Positions 32,379 to 42,209 of a stretch of 64,000 nucleotides of DNA are shown piece after piece. A program made the translations under genes and the position numbers. Below the pieces are notes generated by a model. The model did not search any database. It worked only from the letters and a program-made list of their open reading frames with translations, and was not told the origin of the DNA. Origin of the DNA: Clostridiales bacterium (GTDB taxonomy: Bacteria > Bacillota > Clostridia > Peptostreptococcales > Anaerovoracaceae); contig SVCW01000002.1 of the NCBI GenBank assembly GCA_015058155.1, positions 1-64,000 on the forward strand. Reading direction: 5' to 3'. Numbering within the stretch: position 1 is the first letter of the stretch; the number at the start of each line of letters is the position of its first letter.

Positions 32379-35300
32379 TTACATTTCAATCGATTTATCA
32401 AGTGCAAAAAGCCAGAGATACGATTCACTTACAGTCGCATCTTTGATTCTTTCAAGTGCTTCTTTATACAATGCTATCTGGCCTTTATAAGTTTCTCTCA
32501 GTCTTTGCTCATCGCTTTCAGAAACAGCATAATTCGTCTTGAAGTCGACAAGCACCACTTTTCCGTCTTCTTCAAAATAGCAGTCTATGATACCCTGTAC
32601 GAGTACCTCTGTTCCCTGCACTACTGTTTTCATTGTAAATGGCGCTTCTCTGTATAGCTTTCCTCTCTCTGCTGCTTCCGCCATTCTTATACCAAGTGGT
32701 GATACGATGAGCGATGTGATTTTCGAAGAATCTATTACATCCGCCTCTTCCCTGAAAAGGAGATCTCTTTCGACCATATCCTCAATCAGTGATTCAGTAT
32801 AAGTCTTAATAATTGAAATCTTCGTTTCTTCATTTCCGGCTTCACTCATCAATTTACCTGCTCTGGCAAAATCAACATGTTCTACTATGCTGTGATATAG
32901 TGTACCCTTTTCAGCAGCTGTAAGTTCCTTCTTACCTGATGCAAAGAGCGGAACCGAAAGCTTTTCACTTCCAAATCGCATCTTTGCTTTCTTGATAAGT
33001 TCCTGTTTTTCATCGGCGTCAGGCTCTTCTTTTACAATTTCATCTTCTGACCTGAAGCTTCCGGATACGAGCTCTGTTACACTATACTTTGATTTCATAC
33101 CGAGCATATGGATGTCTGGATATTCATACGAAAGCCTTCTGTCGATTTCGGCATATGAGCTGCCCTTTTCCCTTGATGGCGGAGCTTCTATAATCTTCCT
33201 GAAGCCTGATACTACACTCGCATCACTTTCTTTTACTGCAGTAATCGCTCCCCTGTCCATCACATGAAGGTATATGTCATCGCCTGCGCAAGGCAGGATT
33301 ACATCAAGATATGAAGTAAGAGAAGTTGTATCCATGGTATTTACATATCTGAATTCGTCAAGGTTCTCTCTCTTCTTTTTCGTAGTACCGAGGAACATGA
33401 GCTTGTCCATGGCACGTGTACAGCCAACGTAAAGTACTCGCATTTCTTCTTCTGCCGACTCACGCTGGATACGTCTGTCTATTAACTTCTGTACAAGCGT
33501 ACGCTTGTGCCAGTGTTCTTTTCGGTTTACGAGTTCGAGACCTATTCCGACTTCTCTGTGCATCGCAAGAGTATGCTTGTCGCGTTTGTAATTAAAACTC
33601 TTTCCCATTCCGGCGAGTATTACAACAGGGTATTCAAGTCCCTTACTCTTATGAATAGTCATAATGCGCACAACATCATCGTTTTCAGAAATGAGCTTCG
33701 TCTGACCTGTCTGTACGCCCTTGTCACGCATATTATCAATATATCTCAGGAAGTCATAGATACTTCCGCTTCTTCCGTTTGAAAAAGCAAGTGCCTTGTC
33801 AGCAAGGGTCCTTAAGTTTGCCTGTCTCTGCTTACCTGCAGGAAGACCACCGACATATGAATAGTAACCTGTATCCCACATGAGTTTCCAGACAAATTCC
33901 GAAAGCTGAAGCTTTCTTGAAAGCACTACATATTCATCAAGTGTTTCAAGTACTGACTTGCACTTTTTCTTCAGCTGCTCATCTTCACCGGAAAAAGCAT
34001 ACTTTTCAAAAGCTTTGTAATACGCACTTCGCCTGTCGTGTGCGTCTATTCTTATACTTGAAAGTTCTTCAAGAGTGAATCCGAAAACCGGAGAATAAAG
34101 AACACTTACAAGAGGGAGATCCTGCCTTCTGTTGTCCACAAGCTTAAGGAGATTCAGAAAAACTTCAACTTCTACAGTATCAAAATATCCGTCACTATCG
34201 TCCATATATGCCGGTATATCGTTATCACTCAAAACCTTCTGGAAAACAGCGCCTGAATTCCTGACTCCTCTCATGAGGATTACGATATCCTTTTTTTCTA
34301 CCTTGCGATATTCTCCTTTTTTCGCATCAAAAATCTCAAGTCCGAGATTCTTCCTGATAAGGTCAGCTGCAGCATAAGCCTCAGCTTCATCATTTTTCAT
34401 TTCTGCAATCTCATCCGGTAGAGAATCGCTGTCCGTTTCACAAAGAAGATGAATTTCCGTTTTACAGCCGTTACCTTCTTTACAGTCAGGTAAAAGTCCC
34501 TGATGGAGTGCCGCATCTTCGTCATATCCGCTCATCGAATTCTCGAAAATGCAGTTTACAGCATCCACTACGCTCTTCTTGCTGCGGAAATTTATATTTA
34601 GGTCGATTTTTGAACTCTTAACGGCCCTGCCGTTTTTAAATCTTTCATACTTGTCGAGAAAAATCTCAGGCTCCGCAAGTCTGAACTTGTAAATTGACTG
34701 TTTTACATCCCCTACCATAAAACGATTATCTTCCCTGCATATCTTGCTTACGAGCGTTTCCTGGATAAGGTTTGAGTCCTGATACTCATCTATGTATATA
34801 TAATCAATTTTGTTTTTGTATTCTTCGGCAATCCCGGGATCGTCGAGAATTCTTAAAGCCATATGCTCAATATCACTGAAGTCGATAACTTTTTTCTCAC
34901 GCTTTTCTTCCGCATAATACTCGCCGAACTCACGAACAAGGCTACAGAAATATTTTGTATTATCATAAGTTGCTTCTGTTTCTTCCAGATAGTCAGCAAT
35001 ACTATAAGCGAAAAACTCTGTTGAAACTTCAGTAAAGCTCTTCTTTGCGCTATCATGAAGTTTCTGGACACTTTCTTTTATTTCTTCATAAAGTGCTTTT
35101 TCATCTTTTGTTGCAGCGAGTCTCGCAGCCTTGAATCCTTCAATGTACGAAGGTGCAGCTGAAATGCCAGCCGCATTTATTTTCTCTATCATTTCAGTGA
35201 CGTAAATTACTTCCTGGTCTATTTTCGCTGCAAGATTCACAGCATTTACGCGAAGCAGCATATCTCTTGCACCCTTAAATGATGCAAGTGAAGTTTCAAG

Positions 35301-35963
35301 TTTCTTCAGGATTTCTTCCTTGAAGGCTTTTCCGAGTTTACTGTTTTCGAACTCCGAAGGCTCTATTTTAAGATTTGGGAGGCTTTCTTCAATCCAGTCA
35401 TCTATACCAGGAATACTCATAAACCTGTCATGTGCGGCAAGTATGAGGCTTTTAGCGCTATCCAGATTCTTTCCTGTGGCATAGCAGTCAAGAAACGGCG
35501 TGAATTCGCTGTCTCCGCCTGAAAACTTGTCTTCAAAGAGCCTGTCGACAGCATCATTTTTCATGATTATAGTTTCAGCTTCATCAGCAACCTTCGCCCC
35601 CGGATCAGCATCTATCGCATAATAATACTTCCTGATTATCGAAAGCGCAAATGCGTGGAATGTGCATATATCCGCCTTGTAAATCGAGTTCAGCTGATCT
35701 CTTAAAAAATCTGCATTTTCACCGTCAGGATCTTTTTCAATTTCTTCTGTAAGAGCCGCAACAATTTTTTCCTTCATTTCGGCTGCAGCCTTATTTGTAA
35801 ACGTAACAACAAGAAGCCTGTCCACCGGAACACGCTCCTCTAAAATCATTCTTTTGATTCTTTCAACAAGCACTGCAGTCTTTCCTGAGCCCGCAGCAGC
35901 GGCAACGAGAAGATTCCTGCCTCTTGCTTCGATTGCCTCTCTCTGTTTTTCAGTCCATCTCAT
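32379..35963 (-). CDS. addA: ATP-dependent helicase/nuclease subunit AddA
   Basis: UvrD/Rep-type helicase fused to a RecB-like nuclease (1194 residues), half of the AddAB double-strand-break resection complex. Walker A AAAGSGKT is near residues 19-26, VDEYQDSNLIQ-like motif II (YIDEYQDSN) near 390, VMTIHKSKGLEYPVVILAGM motif near 770, and the C-terminal nuclease motif with GTLYHSIVEHVDF, VQGIIDCYF and VLVDFKTNYA. The partner addB, normally immediately upstream, is not here; a flippase gene is. A 50-base gap and no strong terminator precede it. Confidence 0.9.
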   Translation of the reverse strand: MRWTEKQREAIEARGRNLLVAAAAGSGKTAVLVERIKRMILEERVPVDRLLVVTFTNKAAAEMKEKIVAALTEEIEKDPDGENADFLRDQLNSIYKADICTFHAFALSIIRKYYYAIDADPGAKVADEAETIIMKNDAVDRLFEDKFSGGDSEFTPFLDCYATGKNLDSAKSLILAAHDRFMSIPGIDDWIEESLPNLKIEPSEFENSKLGKAFKEEILKKLETSLASFKGARDMLLRVNAVNLAAKIDQEVIYVTEMIEKINAAGISAAPSYIEGFKAARLAATKDEKALYEEIKESVQKLHDSAKKSFTEVSTEFFAYSIADYLEETEATYDNTKYFCSLVREFGEYYAEEKREKKVIDFSDIEHMALRILDDPGIAEEYKNKIDYIYIDEYQDSNLIQETLVSKICREDNRFMVGDVKQSIYKFRLAEPEIFLDKYERFKNGRAVKSSKIDLNINFRSKKSVVDAVNCIFENSMSGYDEDAALHQGLLPDCKEGNGCKTEIHLLCETDSDSLPDEIAEMKNDEAEAYAAADLIRKNLGLEIFDAKKGEYRKVEKKDIVILMRGVRNSGAVFQKVLSDNDIPAYMDDSDGYFDTVEVEVFLNLLKLVDNRRQDLPLVSVLYSPVFGFTLEELSSIRIDAHDRRSAYYKAFEKYAFSGEDEQLKKKCKSVLETLDEYVVLSRKLQLSEFVWKLMWDTGYYSYVGGLPAGKQRQANLRTLADKALAFSNGRSGSIYDFLRYIDNMRDKGVQTGQTKLISENDDVVRIMTIHKSKGLEYPVVILAGMGKSFNYKRDKHTLAMHREVGIGLELVNRKEHWHKRTLVQKLIDRRIQRESAEEEMRVLYVGCTRAMDKLMFLGTTKKKRENLDEFRYVNTMDTTSLTSYLDVILPCAGDDIYLHVMDRGAITAVKESDASVVSGFRKIIEAPPSREKGSSYAEIDRRLSYEYPDIHMLGMKSKYSVTELVSGSFRSEDEIVKEEPDADEKQELIKKAKMRFGSEKLSVPLFASGKKELTAAEKGTLYHSIVEHVDFARAGKLMSEAGNEETKISIIKTYTESLIEDMVERDLLFREEADVIDSSKITSLIVSPLGIRMAEAAERGKLYREAPFTMKTVVQGTEVLVQGIIDCYFEEDGKVVLVDFKTNYAVSESDEQRLRETYKGQIALYKEALERIKDATVSESYLWLFALDKSIEM

Positions 35964-36013
35964 AACTTACCTCATATATTAAAGTCTGTGATGATTATAC
36001 TAAAAACACTGTC

Positions 36014-37618
36014 CTATATAAGTCTCACTTTGTGAAGAATTCTTTCAAGCTTTGCACCCTTAGGGAGCATAACTATTTCGTCTCTTGTGATTCCCTTGAT
36101 TTTTATGAAAACTACTACGTATACACATGCCCCTGCCATTACTGAAAGAAGCGTTGTGATGCTGTTTCCGAGAATCGGTGAAATCAATTTATAAAATGCA
36201 ATTACAACGACTGTCATAAGTCCGCCTGATACGAGTGGCTTTACGACAGAAGTCACAATATCATACTTAACTCCTGTAACCTTCTTTACTGCTGTCATAT
36301 TTACAAGCGCTATTGTAAGATATCCGAGGAGTGTTCCGAAAGCTGCACCCTGAACGTTGTACTCAGGAATTCCCGAAAGCACAAAAGTAACAATGCACTT
36401 TACAATAACTCCCGCAAGTATTCCCCATACAGTAACGGCTGCGTGTCCTATTCCCTGAAGGATACCTGCCATTGTCTGTGCAATGCAGAGGAAAATAACT
36501 CCTGCTGCAAGGATGAAAAGACAGTTTGCTGAAGTAGAAACTTCGTCAGGCTGGAGCGGGAACAAAAGGAGCATCACAGGTTCGGCAAGCGACATAAGTC
36601 CGAAACTGCAAGGTACACCGATAATCATGGCAGTTCTGAATCCGAGTCTGATATTACTTCTCATGAAGTCATAATCGCCGGCACTCTGAGCTGCAGCAAC
36701 TGCAGGCACCATAGCAAGCGCCATTGAAAGTGCGAGAGCCATAGGCACATTGATAACAGGAATCGCAAACCCTGTAAGTGCACCAAAAAGTTCTTCAGAC
36801 TGCGAAACTGTAAAGCTTGCGGCATTCTGAAGTCTGTTCATTACTAAAATCGTATCGCAGAGATTCATGATCGGCTGAATTGAAACTCCGATCGTAATCG
36901 GAACCGCGATACCCGCAAGTGTTTTTAAAAGAAAACCGGATGACTCGTGTATATCTGAATTGTCTTTTTCTATATCCTCAGCAAGTGACTTCTTGTTTTT
37001 GAAATATACAACTATAAGAACGAGAATTCCGAAAACAGGTCCGATACTTCCCCCAGCCGCTGCTCCTGCCGCAGCAGTTTCAAGACCTCTCGGAAGAAGC
37101 ATTATTGCAAGTGCAAGACCTGCCACTACCCTTATAAACTGCTCCGAAAGCTGTGATACAGCAGTCGGTCCCATAGCCTGCATTCCCTGGAAATATCCGC
37201 GATAAACCGCCATTAAAGGCACAAAAAGAAGTGCGGGCGCAATCGCTTTCAAAGCAGGAACGGCACCTTCGTTTCCGATTGCAGTTCCGATTGCATCAGC
37301 ACCTAAAAATACTATGAGAAAAGCTGCGAGTCCGAAAACGGTCATCGCAATAAAAGAAAGTCTGAACACACGGTTTGCTTCCTTGTAGTGACCGAGCGCT
37401 ATTCTTTCGGAAGTCATCTTTGAAATTGCAGCCGGTGCCCCGTTTGTTGAAAAAACGAGCAGGAAAATATAGATAGTATAAGCCGCACTATAATATGCCA
37501 TACCATCCGTACCGATAATATTACCGAGCGGTATTCTGAACACCGCACCGAGTACCTGTGTTACAAGGCCTGCTATACCGAGTATTACTGCCCCTTTTAA
37601 AAACATTTTTTTGCTCAT
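36014..37618 (-). CDS. MurJ/SpoVB-type oligosaccharide flippase
   Basis: A 534-residue protein of the MOP superfamily (polysaccharide biosynthesis/MVF) with about fourteen transmembrane helices. The start KGAVILGIAGLVTQVLGAVFRIPLGNIIGTDGMAYY and GYFQGMQAMGPTAVSQLSEQFIRV are characteristic of the YtgP/SpoVB subgroup, which flips lipid-linked peptidoglycan precursors; SpoVB acts in spore cortex formation. Which of the two roles applies cannot be told from sequence. It is divergent from gpmI and precedes addA. Confidence 0.85.
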   Translation of the reverse strand: MSKKMFLKGAVILGIAGLVTQVLGAVFRIPLGNIIGTDGMAYYSAAYTIYIFLLVFSTNGAPAAISKMTSERIALGHYKEANRVFRLSFIAMTVFGLAAFLIVFLGADAIGTAIGNEGAVPALKAIAPALLFVPLMAVYRGYFQGMQAMGPTAVSQLSEQFIRVVAGLALAIMLLPRGLETAAAGAAAGGSIGPVFGILVLIVVYFKNKKSLAEDIEKDNSDIHESSGFLLKTLAGIAVPITIGVSIQPIMNLCDTILVMNRLQNAASFTVSQSEELFGALTGFAIPVINVPMALALSMALAMVPAVAAAQSAGDYDFMRSNIRLGFRTAMIIGVPCSFGLMSLAEPVMLLLFPLQPDEVSTSANCLFILAAGVIFLCIAQTMAGILQGIGHAAVTVWGILAGVIVKCIVTFVLSGIPEYNVQGAAFGTLLGYLTIALVNMTAVKKVTGVKYDIVTSVVKPLVSGGLMTVVVIAFYKLISPILGNSITTLLSVMAGACVYVVVFIKIKGITRDEIVMLPKGAKLERILHKVRLI

Positions 37619-37653
37619 ATCAAATCCCGTTTCTTTCCGAAAATATTAATTAC

Positions 37654-37659
37654 ATTATA
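37654..37659 (-). promoter_or_regulatory. extended -10 promoter of flippase gene
   Basis: Minus strand TGGTATAAT: TATAAT (37659-37654) preceded by TGG, about 35 bases before the start codon; the -35 is poor. Confidence 0.5.
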
Positions 37660-37704
37660 CCATATATTTTTTCAATTATAAATCAATAATATTATACTCG
37701 CCTG

Positions 37705-37733
37705 ATGCCAAAATTCTTCTTTTATGATATACT
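37705..37733 (+). promoter_or_regulatory. promoter of gpmI
   Basis: ATGCCA (37705-37710, 4 of 6), 17 bases, TATACT (37728-37733). Confidence 0.55.
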
Positions 37734-37783
37734 GATTAATTAGGGAAAGACCCGTATTTTCACACTTGCAGAAGGACAGAAAT

Positions 37784-39316
37784 ATGAATAATATCAAAAA
37801 ACCTACAATGCTCATGATCCTCGACGGATTCGGAGTTAACAAGAATACAGAATGCAACGCAATAGCAAAGGCAGAAACACCGGAGTTTGACAGAATATTC
37901 GCTTCGTACCCGAATACAGTAATCGCAGCTTCAGGTCTCGACGTAGGTCTTCCTGAAGGCCAGATGGGAAACTCTGAAGTAGGACACCTGAATATCGGTG
38001 CAGGCCGCATCGTTTATCAGGAGCTCACTCGAATCACAAAGGAAATAGAAGAAGGCGAATTCTTTGAAAACGAAGGTCTTGTAAAAGCTATGGTAAACGC
38101 AGCAAGACCCGGTCACAGCCTTCACATCATGGGACTTCTTTCTGACGGCGGAGTCCACAGCCACATCACGCACATCTTTGCAACTATCGAAATGGCCAGA
38201 ATCTGCGGCATCGAAAACGTTTATGTACACACATTCCTTGATGGTCGTGATGTACCTCCAAGATGCGCACACGAATACATCGAAGACCTCGAAGGCTTTA
38301 TGAAAGTCCTTGACCTCGGTAAGATTGCTACTGTTTCAGGTCGCTACTACGCTATGGACAGAGACAAGCGCTGGGAAAGAGTTGAGCTTGCATACGACGC
38401 TCTCACTCTCGGTGAAGGACAGCATGCAGCATGCGCATCTGACGCCGTGACAAACGCATATAACCGCGACGAAAACGACGAATTCGTGCTTCCTACAGTA
38501 ATCGATGGAAACTTCGCACCAATCAAAGACGGTGACTCAGTCATCATGTGCAACTTCAGACCTGACAGAGCACGTGAAATCACACGCACACTCGTTGATA
38601 ATAATTTCGACGGTTTCGGAAGAAAAAAGATACTCAAAGACCTCACATATGTCTGCATGACTCAGTACGACGCTGAAATGCCGAATGTCTACGTAGCATT
38701 TCCGCCTGAAACACTTGAAGACACACTCGGCGAATATCTCGCAAAACTCGGCAAGAACCAGCTCCGTATCGCAGAAACTGAAAAGTACGCTCATGTTACA
38801 TTCTTCTTCAACGGCGGTGTCGAAGCACCAAACAGAAACGAAGATCGTATACTCATTCCTTCGCCAAAGGTTGCAACATACGACATGAAGCCTGAAATGA
38901 GCGCATATGAAGTAACAGACGCAGTACTTGAAGAAATCGAAAAAGGTACACACGATGTGATTATCTTAAACTTTGCAAATGCTGACATGGTAGGCCATAC
39001 AGGCGTTATGGACGCTACAATCAAAGCAATCGAAACACTCGACAAATGCGTAGCAAAAATTGAAAAAGCCATCCTCAAAAAGGACGGCCAGATTCTCATG
39101 ACTGCAGACCACGGTAACGCTGACCGCATGCTCGATGAAAACGGAAACGTTGTAACAGCACACTCAACAAACCCTGTACCACTCGTTCACATCGCAAATG
39201 CTCCAAAGAAATTAAAGGACGGCGGCAGACTTGCAGATCTTGCACCTACTCTTCTCACACTTATGGACCTCCCGGTACCGGAAAAGATGACAGGCCAGTC
39301 ACTCATAGAAGAATAA
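37784..39316 (+). CDS. gpmI: 2,3-bisphosphoglycerate-independent phosphoglycerate mutase
   Basis: Glycolytic enzyme interconverting 3- and 2-phosphoglycerate with two Mn2+ ions. Alkaline-phosphatase fold with metal Asp14 in MILDGFG and nucleophile Ser64 in MGNSEVGHLN; the transferase domain (~80-310) contains FLDGRDVPP and NFRPDRARE, and metal ligands return in NFANADMVGHTG and TADHGNAD. 510 residues. ATG at 37784 has AAGGA 7 bases upstream; a TTG 18 bases earlier is unlikely. It is monocistronic, unlike the usual gap-pgk-tpi-gpmI operon, and codon use is biased as in gdhA. Confidence 0.95.
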   Translation: MNNIKKPTMLMILDGFGVNKNTECNAIAKAETPEFDRIFASYPNTVIAASGLDVGLPEGQMGNSEVGHLNIGAGRIVYQELTRITKEIEEGEFFENEGLVKAMVNAARPGHSLHIMGLLSDGGVHSHITHIFATIEMARICGIENVYVHTFLDGRDVPPRCAHEYIEDLEGFMKVLDLGKIATVSGRYYAMDRDKRWERVELAYDALTLGEGQHAACASDAVTNAYNRDENDEFVLPTVIDGNFAPIKDGDSVIMCNFRPDRAREITRTLVDNNFDGFGRKKILKDLTYVCMTQYDAEMPNVYVAFPPETLEDTLGEYLAKLGKNQLRIAETEKYAHVTFFFNGGVEAPNRNEDRILIPSPKVATYDMKPEMSAYEVTDAVLEEIEKGTHDVIILNFANADMVGHTGVMDATIKAIETLDKCVAKIEKAILKKDGQILMTADHGNADRMLDENGNVVTAHSTNPVPLVHIANAPKKLKDGGRLADLAPTLLTLMDLPVPEKMTGQSLIEE

Positions 39317-39347
39317 CCTTATAAACCATATCTTATAAACCATAAAA

Positions 39348-39388
39348 AATACCTCATGTATGAATCTCATACGTGAGGTATTCTTTTT
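39348..39388 (+). terminator. intrinsic terminator of gpmI
   Basis: AATACCTCA-TG-TATGA paired with TCATA-CG-TGAGGTATT (39348-39382) then CTTTTT. The 14-nt unit CTTATAAACCATAT is repeated in tandem just before it (39318 and 39332). Confidence 0.88.
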
Positions 39389-39399
39389 AATGCGCTACA

Positions 39400-40641
39400 T
39401 TATATTTCGTGCATGAAAAGTCCTGATCCGAGCTTAGGCTCAAACCAAGTTGACTTCGGTGGCATACGGAGTCCTGCATCCGCAACTTCGATGAGCTTGG
39501 AAATATGTACAGGATACGCTGCAAATGCGAGCTTTGCGTCGAGCTTGCATCTTCTTTCGAGTTCTTTAAGTCCCTTGATTCCACCGACGAAATCAATTCT
39601 CTTATCTGAACGCGGATCCTCGATACCAAGGATAGGCTTTAATACTCTGTCCTGAAGAATTGATACGTCGATTGATGCTGTAATATCGTCAGGAATAATT
39701 TCAGACTTGGCAGTAAGCTTGTACCAGATGCCGCCAAGATACATTGTAAAGATATGTTCCTTTTCAGGTTCATGACCGATTTCACCGATTTCTTTTACTG
39801 TGAAACCTGCTTCTTCAATTTTCCTGAGAAGTTCTTCCGGTGTGTATCCGTTAAGACTTCTTACTACTCTGTTATATGCAAAAATCTTGAGATCTTCATC
39901 CGGGAATACTACTGCCATGAAGTAGTTGAATTCTTCGTTACCATCGTAAGATCTGTTCCTTCCTCTTCTCTTAAGGCCCACTTTATATGCTGATGCACTT
40001 CTGTGATGTCCATCTGCAATATAGAGTTCAGGCATCTGTCTGAAGAGTTCTTCAAGATTCCATACAGTTTCGTCGTGGTCAATCTTCCATAAGATGTGTT
40101 CCACACCGAATCTGTCCACGAAATCGTATTCAGGTTCGTGATTTGAAATCCAGCCTTCTGTAAGAGTCTTGACTCTTAAGTTCTGCTTGTAAGCAAGGAA
40201 AACAGGTTCTGTATTGGCATTGCACACATCGAAATGATGGATTCTGTCGAGTTCCTTTTCGATTCTTGTGTCTTCGTGTTCCTTGATTGTTCCATCTCCG
40301 TATTCATCAATCGAAACACATCCTACGATACCTGTCTGTACTCTTCCGTCAGTAATCTGTCTGTAGATATAAAGCATCGGTTTTTCATCGCGGATGAATA
40401 CACCTTTTGCAAGGTAGCCTTCAATGTTTTCCTTAGCTTTTTCATATACTATTTCAGCATACACATCTTCTACTTCTGGAAGATCTATTTCTGATCTGCA
40501 GACATGGAGGAAACTATATGGGTTTCCTTCAGCCATTCTTGCGGCTTCCTGTCTGTTCATAACGTCGTATGGTAATGAAATTACATTTGCGGCGTATTTC
40601 TTATCGGGTCTTACTGCTCTGAATGCTCTTAATACGGCCAT
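39400..40641 (-). CDS. DUF1015 family protein
   Basis: A 413-residue member of DUF1015, seen from AFRAVRPDKKYAANVISLPYDV at the N-terminus, IKEHEDTRIEKELDRIHHF near 140, and the YIADGHHRSASA segment near 215 that resembles the catalytic region of ParB-like serine kinases (SerK/SbnI-type). In many Clostridia the family is found beside serine biosynthesis genes (serA, serC); here it directly follows cmk by one base. A nucleotide-dependent small-molecule kinase role is suggested by distant fold similarity only. Confidence 0.78.
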   Translation of the reverse strand: MAVLRAFRAVRPDKKYAANVISLPYDVMNRQEAARMAEGNPYSFLHVCRSEIDLPEVEDVYAEIVYEKAKENIEGYLAKGVFIRDEKPMLYIYRQITDGRVQTGIVGCVSIDEYGDGTIKEHEDTRIEKELDRIHHFDVCNANTEPVFLAYKQNLRVKTLTEGWISNHEPEYDFVDRFGVEHILWKIDHDETVWNLEELFRQMPELYIADGHHRSASAYKVGLKRRGRNRSYDGNEEFNYFMAVVFPDEDLKIFAYNRVVRSLNGYTPEELLRKIEEAGFTVKEIGEIGHEPEKEHIFTMYLGGIWYKLTAKSEIIPDDITASIDVSILQDRVLKPILGIEDPRSDKRIDFVGGIKGLKELERRCKLDAKLAFAAYPVHISKLIEVADAGLRMPPKSTWFEPKLGSGLFMHEI

Positions 40642-40642
40642 T

Positions 40643-41299
40643 TTACTTTCTTACCTCCTCGAGGATATGATTTACAACTTCTTCGATGCTCATACCTGTA
40701 GTATCAAGAAGCTGAGCTCCTTCCACCTGTCTTAAAGGGCTGGCTGCTCTGTGTGAGTCGTTGTAGTCTCTTTTTTCGATATCCGAAAGAACCTTTTCAA
40801 AAGTTACATCTTCACCTTTTGCGATAAGTTCCTTGTATCTTCTTTCGGCTCTTTCTTCAGCTGACGCTGTCATGAAATACTTGTACTCTGCATCAGGAAT
40901 TACAACTTCTGCAATATCACGACCGTCCATGATAACCGACTTGTTTCCTGCAATCTTCTGCTGAAGTGCCACAAGCTTCTTTCTTACGATTGGAATAGCA
41001 GAAACATCACTAGCCATTTTTGAAATCTCAGGTGTTCTGATTTTATCGTTTACTACAACTCCGTCAAGAATAATATTTCCTTCTGAAAAATCAATATCAG
41101 TATTATCGAGAACTTCAAGAAGTTCCGGGCTTTCAATTGCAGGAATTCCCTTACCTGCGAGCTTGTAACCGAGTGCGCGGTACATAGCACCTGTGTCGAT
41201 ATAATCGATATTAAGTTCCTTTGCAACAGCCTTTGCTATTGTGCTCTTTCCGGCACCTGAAGGTCCGTCAATCGCAATTCTTATTTTTTCTCTATCCAT
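40643..41299 (-). CDS. cmk: cytidylate kinase
   Basis: Phosphorylates CMP and dCMP with ATP. Walker A GPSGAGKST (12-20), IDTGAMYRALGYKL and the MDGRDIAEVVIPDAEYKYFMTASAEERAERRYKEL region (LID and CMP-binding) are clear; 218 residues is typical. ATG at 41299 follows AAGGA by 7 bases. An in-frame ATG at 41317 overlaps the nrdR stop (TAATG) and could be used by coupling. It lies between nrdR and a DUF1015 gene. Confidence 0.92.
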   Translation of the reverse strand: MDREKIRIAIDGPSGAGKSTIAKAVAKELNIDYIDTGAMYRALGYKLAGKGIPAIESPELLEVLDNTDIDFSEGNIILDGVVVNDKIRTPEISKMASDVSAIPIVRKKLVALQQKIAGNKSVIMDGRDIAEVVIPDAEYKYFMTASAEERAERRYKELIAKGEDVTFEKVLSDIEKRDYNDSHRAASPLRQVEGAQLLDTTGMSIEEVVNHILEEVRK

Positions 41300-41316
41300 T
41301 TTAAATTCCTTCGTCA

Positions 41317-41778
41317 TTATTTTTTTGCTGTTCCGAGAAGCTTTTCGATTTCCTTTACAAATGTGTTCACATCCGTAAACTGTCTGTAAACTGAAGCAAA
41401 TCTTACGTAAGCAACTTCGTCAAGCTTCTTTAACTCTTCCATAATGAGTTCTCCGATAAATGACGACTGAACCTCCTTTTCCATCATATTGTTGAGGCCA
41501 CGTTCGATATCGTCAACAACTCTTTCGATATCTGCGAGTGCAACCGGTCTCTTTTCACAAGCCTTTATGATTCCGTTAAGGATTTTTGTTCTGTCAAAAG
41601 CTTCGCGGCTTCCGTCTTTCTTAACAACCATGAGAATCATTTCTTCAACCTTTTCATAAGTTGTGAAACGCTTTCCACACTTGTCGCATTCACGTCTTCT
41701 TCTTATAGCATGTCCTTCCTCAGTATGTCTTGAGTCGATTACCTTTGTATCCTGGTTATCACAATATGGGCATCTCAT
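41317..41778 (-). CDS. nrdR: transcriptional repressor NrdR
   Basis: Senses dATP/ATP and represses ribonucleotide reductase genes. N-terminal zinc ribbon with Cys3, Cys6, Cys31 and Cys34, the basic [13 protein letters not shown] stretch for DNA, and an ATP-cone domain (~46-137). 153 residues is standard. RBS GGGAGG precedes ATG. Heads the nrdR-cmk-DUF1015 unit and has its own promoter at 41826-41854; ylmC is 87 bases upstream. Confidence 0.95.
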   Translation of the reverse strand: MRCPYCDNQDTKVIDSRHTEEGHAIRRRRECDKCGKRFTTYEKVEEMILMVVKKDGSREAFDRTKILNGIIKACEKRPVALADIERVVDDIERGLNNMMEKEVQSSFIGELIMEELKKLDEVAYVRFASVYRQFTDVNTFVKEIEKLLGTAKK

Positions 41779-41825
41779 AGTTAAATCCTCCCTGGAAAAT
41801 CTATTAATAGAACTATTATCCTATT

Positions 41826-41854
41826 ATTTTACTACATCTTGTGTATTTATACAA
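41826..41854 (-). promoter_or_regulatory. promoter of nrdR
   Basis: Minus strand TTGTAT (41854-41849), 17 bases, TAAAAT (41831-41826). The -35/spacer region also contains a short inverted repeat (CTTGTAT..ACACAAG). Confidence 0.6.
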
Positions 41855-41865
41855 GTTTTTGCCTG

Positions 41866-42108
41866 TTATAAGTTTGCGATTTCCACAAGGATCACATCTT
41901 CTCCTATCGTTCTTATACTTTCCCAGCTTATAACAACATCTTCCTCGCCACTACTGAAAAAACCGAAAACTCCTCTCTCTGCCGGGAGCACAATTCCCTC
42001 TATTCTTCCAAGATCGAGATTCACTTCAATATCACCAACAAATCCGAGGCTTCTTCCGTCAGTAATATTTATAACTTCCTTATTTCTGAGTCCTTCCGTA
42101 CTTATCAT
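41866..42108 (-). CDS. YlmC/YmxH family PRC-barrel protein
   Basis: An 80-residue PRC-barrel-like protein of the YlmC/YmxH sporulation group. LRNKEVINITDGRSLGFVGDIEVNLDLGRI and SWESIRTIGEDVILVEI are the family landmarks. Members are expressed in sporulation in Bacillus but no biochemical role is known. In Clostridia it is commonly next to nrdR, as here. RBS GGAGAG precedes ATG. Confidence 0.82.
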   Translation of the reverse strand: MISTEGLRNKEVINITDGRSLGFVGDIEVNLDLGRIEGIVLPAERGVFGFFSSGEEDVVISWESIRTIGEDVILVEIANL

Positions 42109-42150
42109 TACATTCTCTCCAAAATAGTATTATTTCTTTTTAAATATATT

Positions 42151-42182
42151 AAAAGAACGGTAGCAATATGCTACCGTTCTTT
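42151..42182 (-). terminator. intrinsic terminator of AGCS symporter gene
   Basis: AAAGAACGGTAGCA/TGCTACCGTTCTTT with a short loop, followed on the minus strand by TTTT and an AT-rich tail. Confidence 0.9.
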
Positions 42183-42209
42183 AGTGAGAGTATATTAGTT
42201 GCTGTTATA

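Noticed and set aside
41826-41865. NrdR box in the nrdR promoter
   Set aside because: The short inverted repeat there does not fit the NrdR-box consensus well enough.
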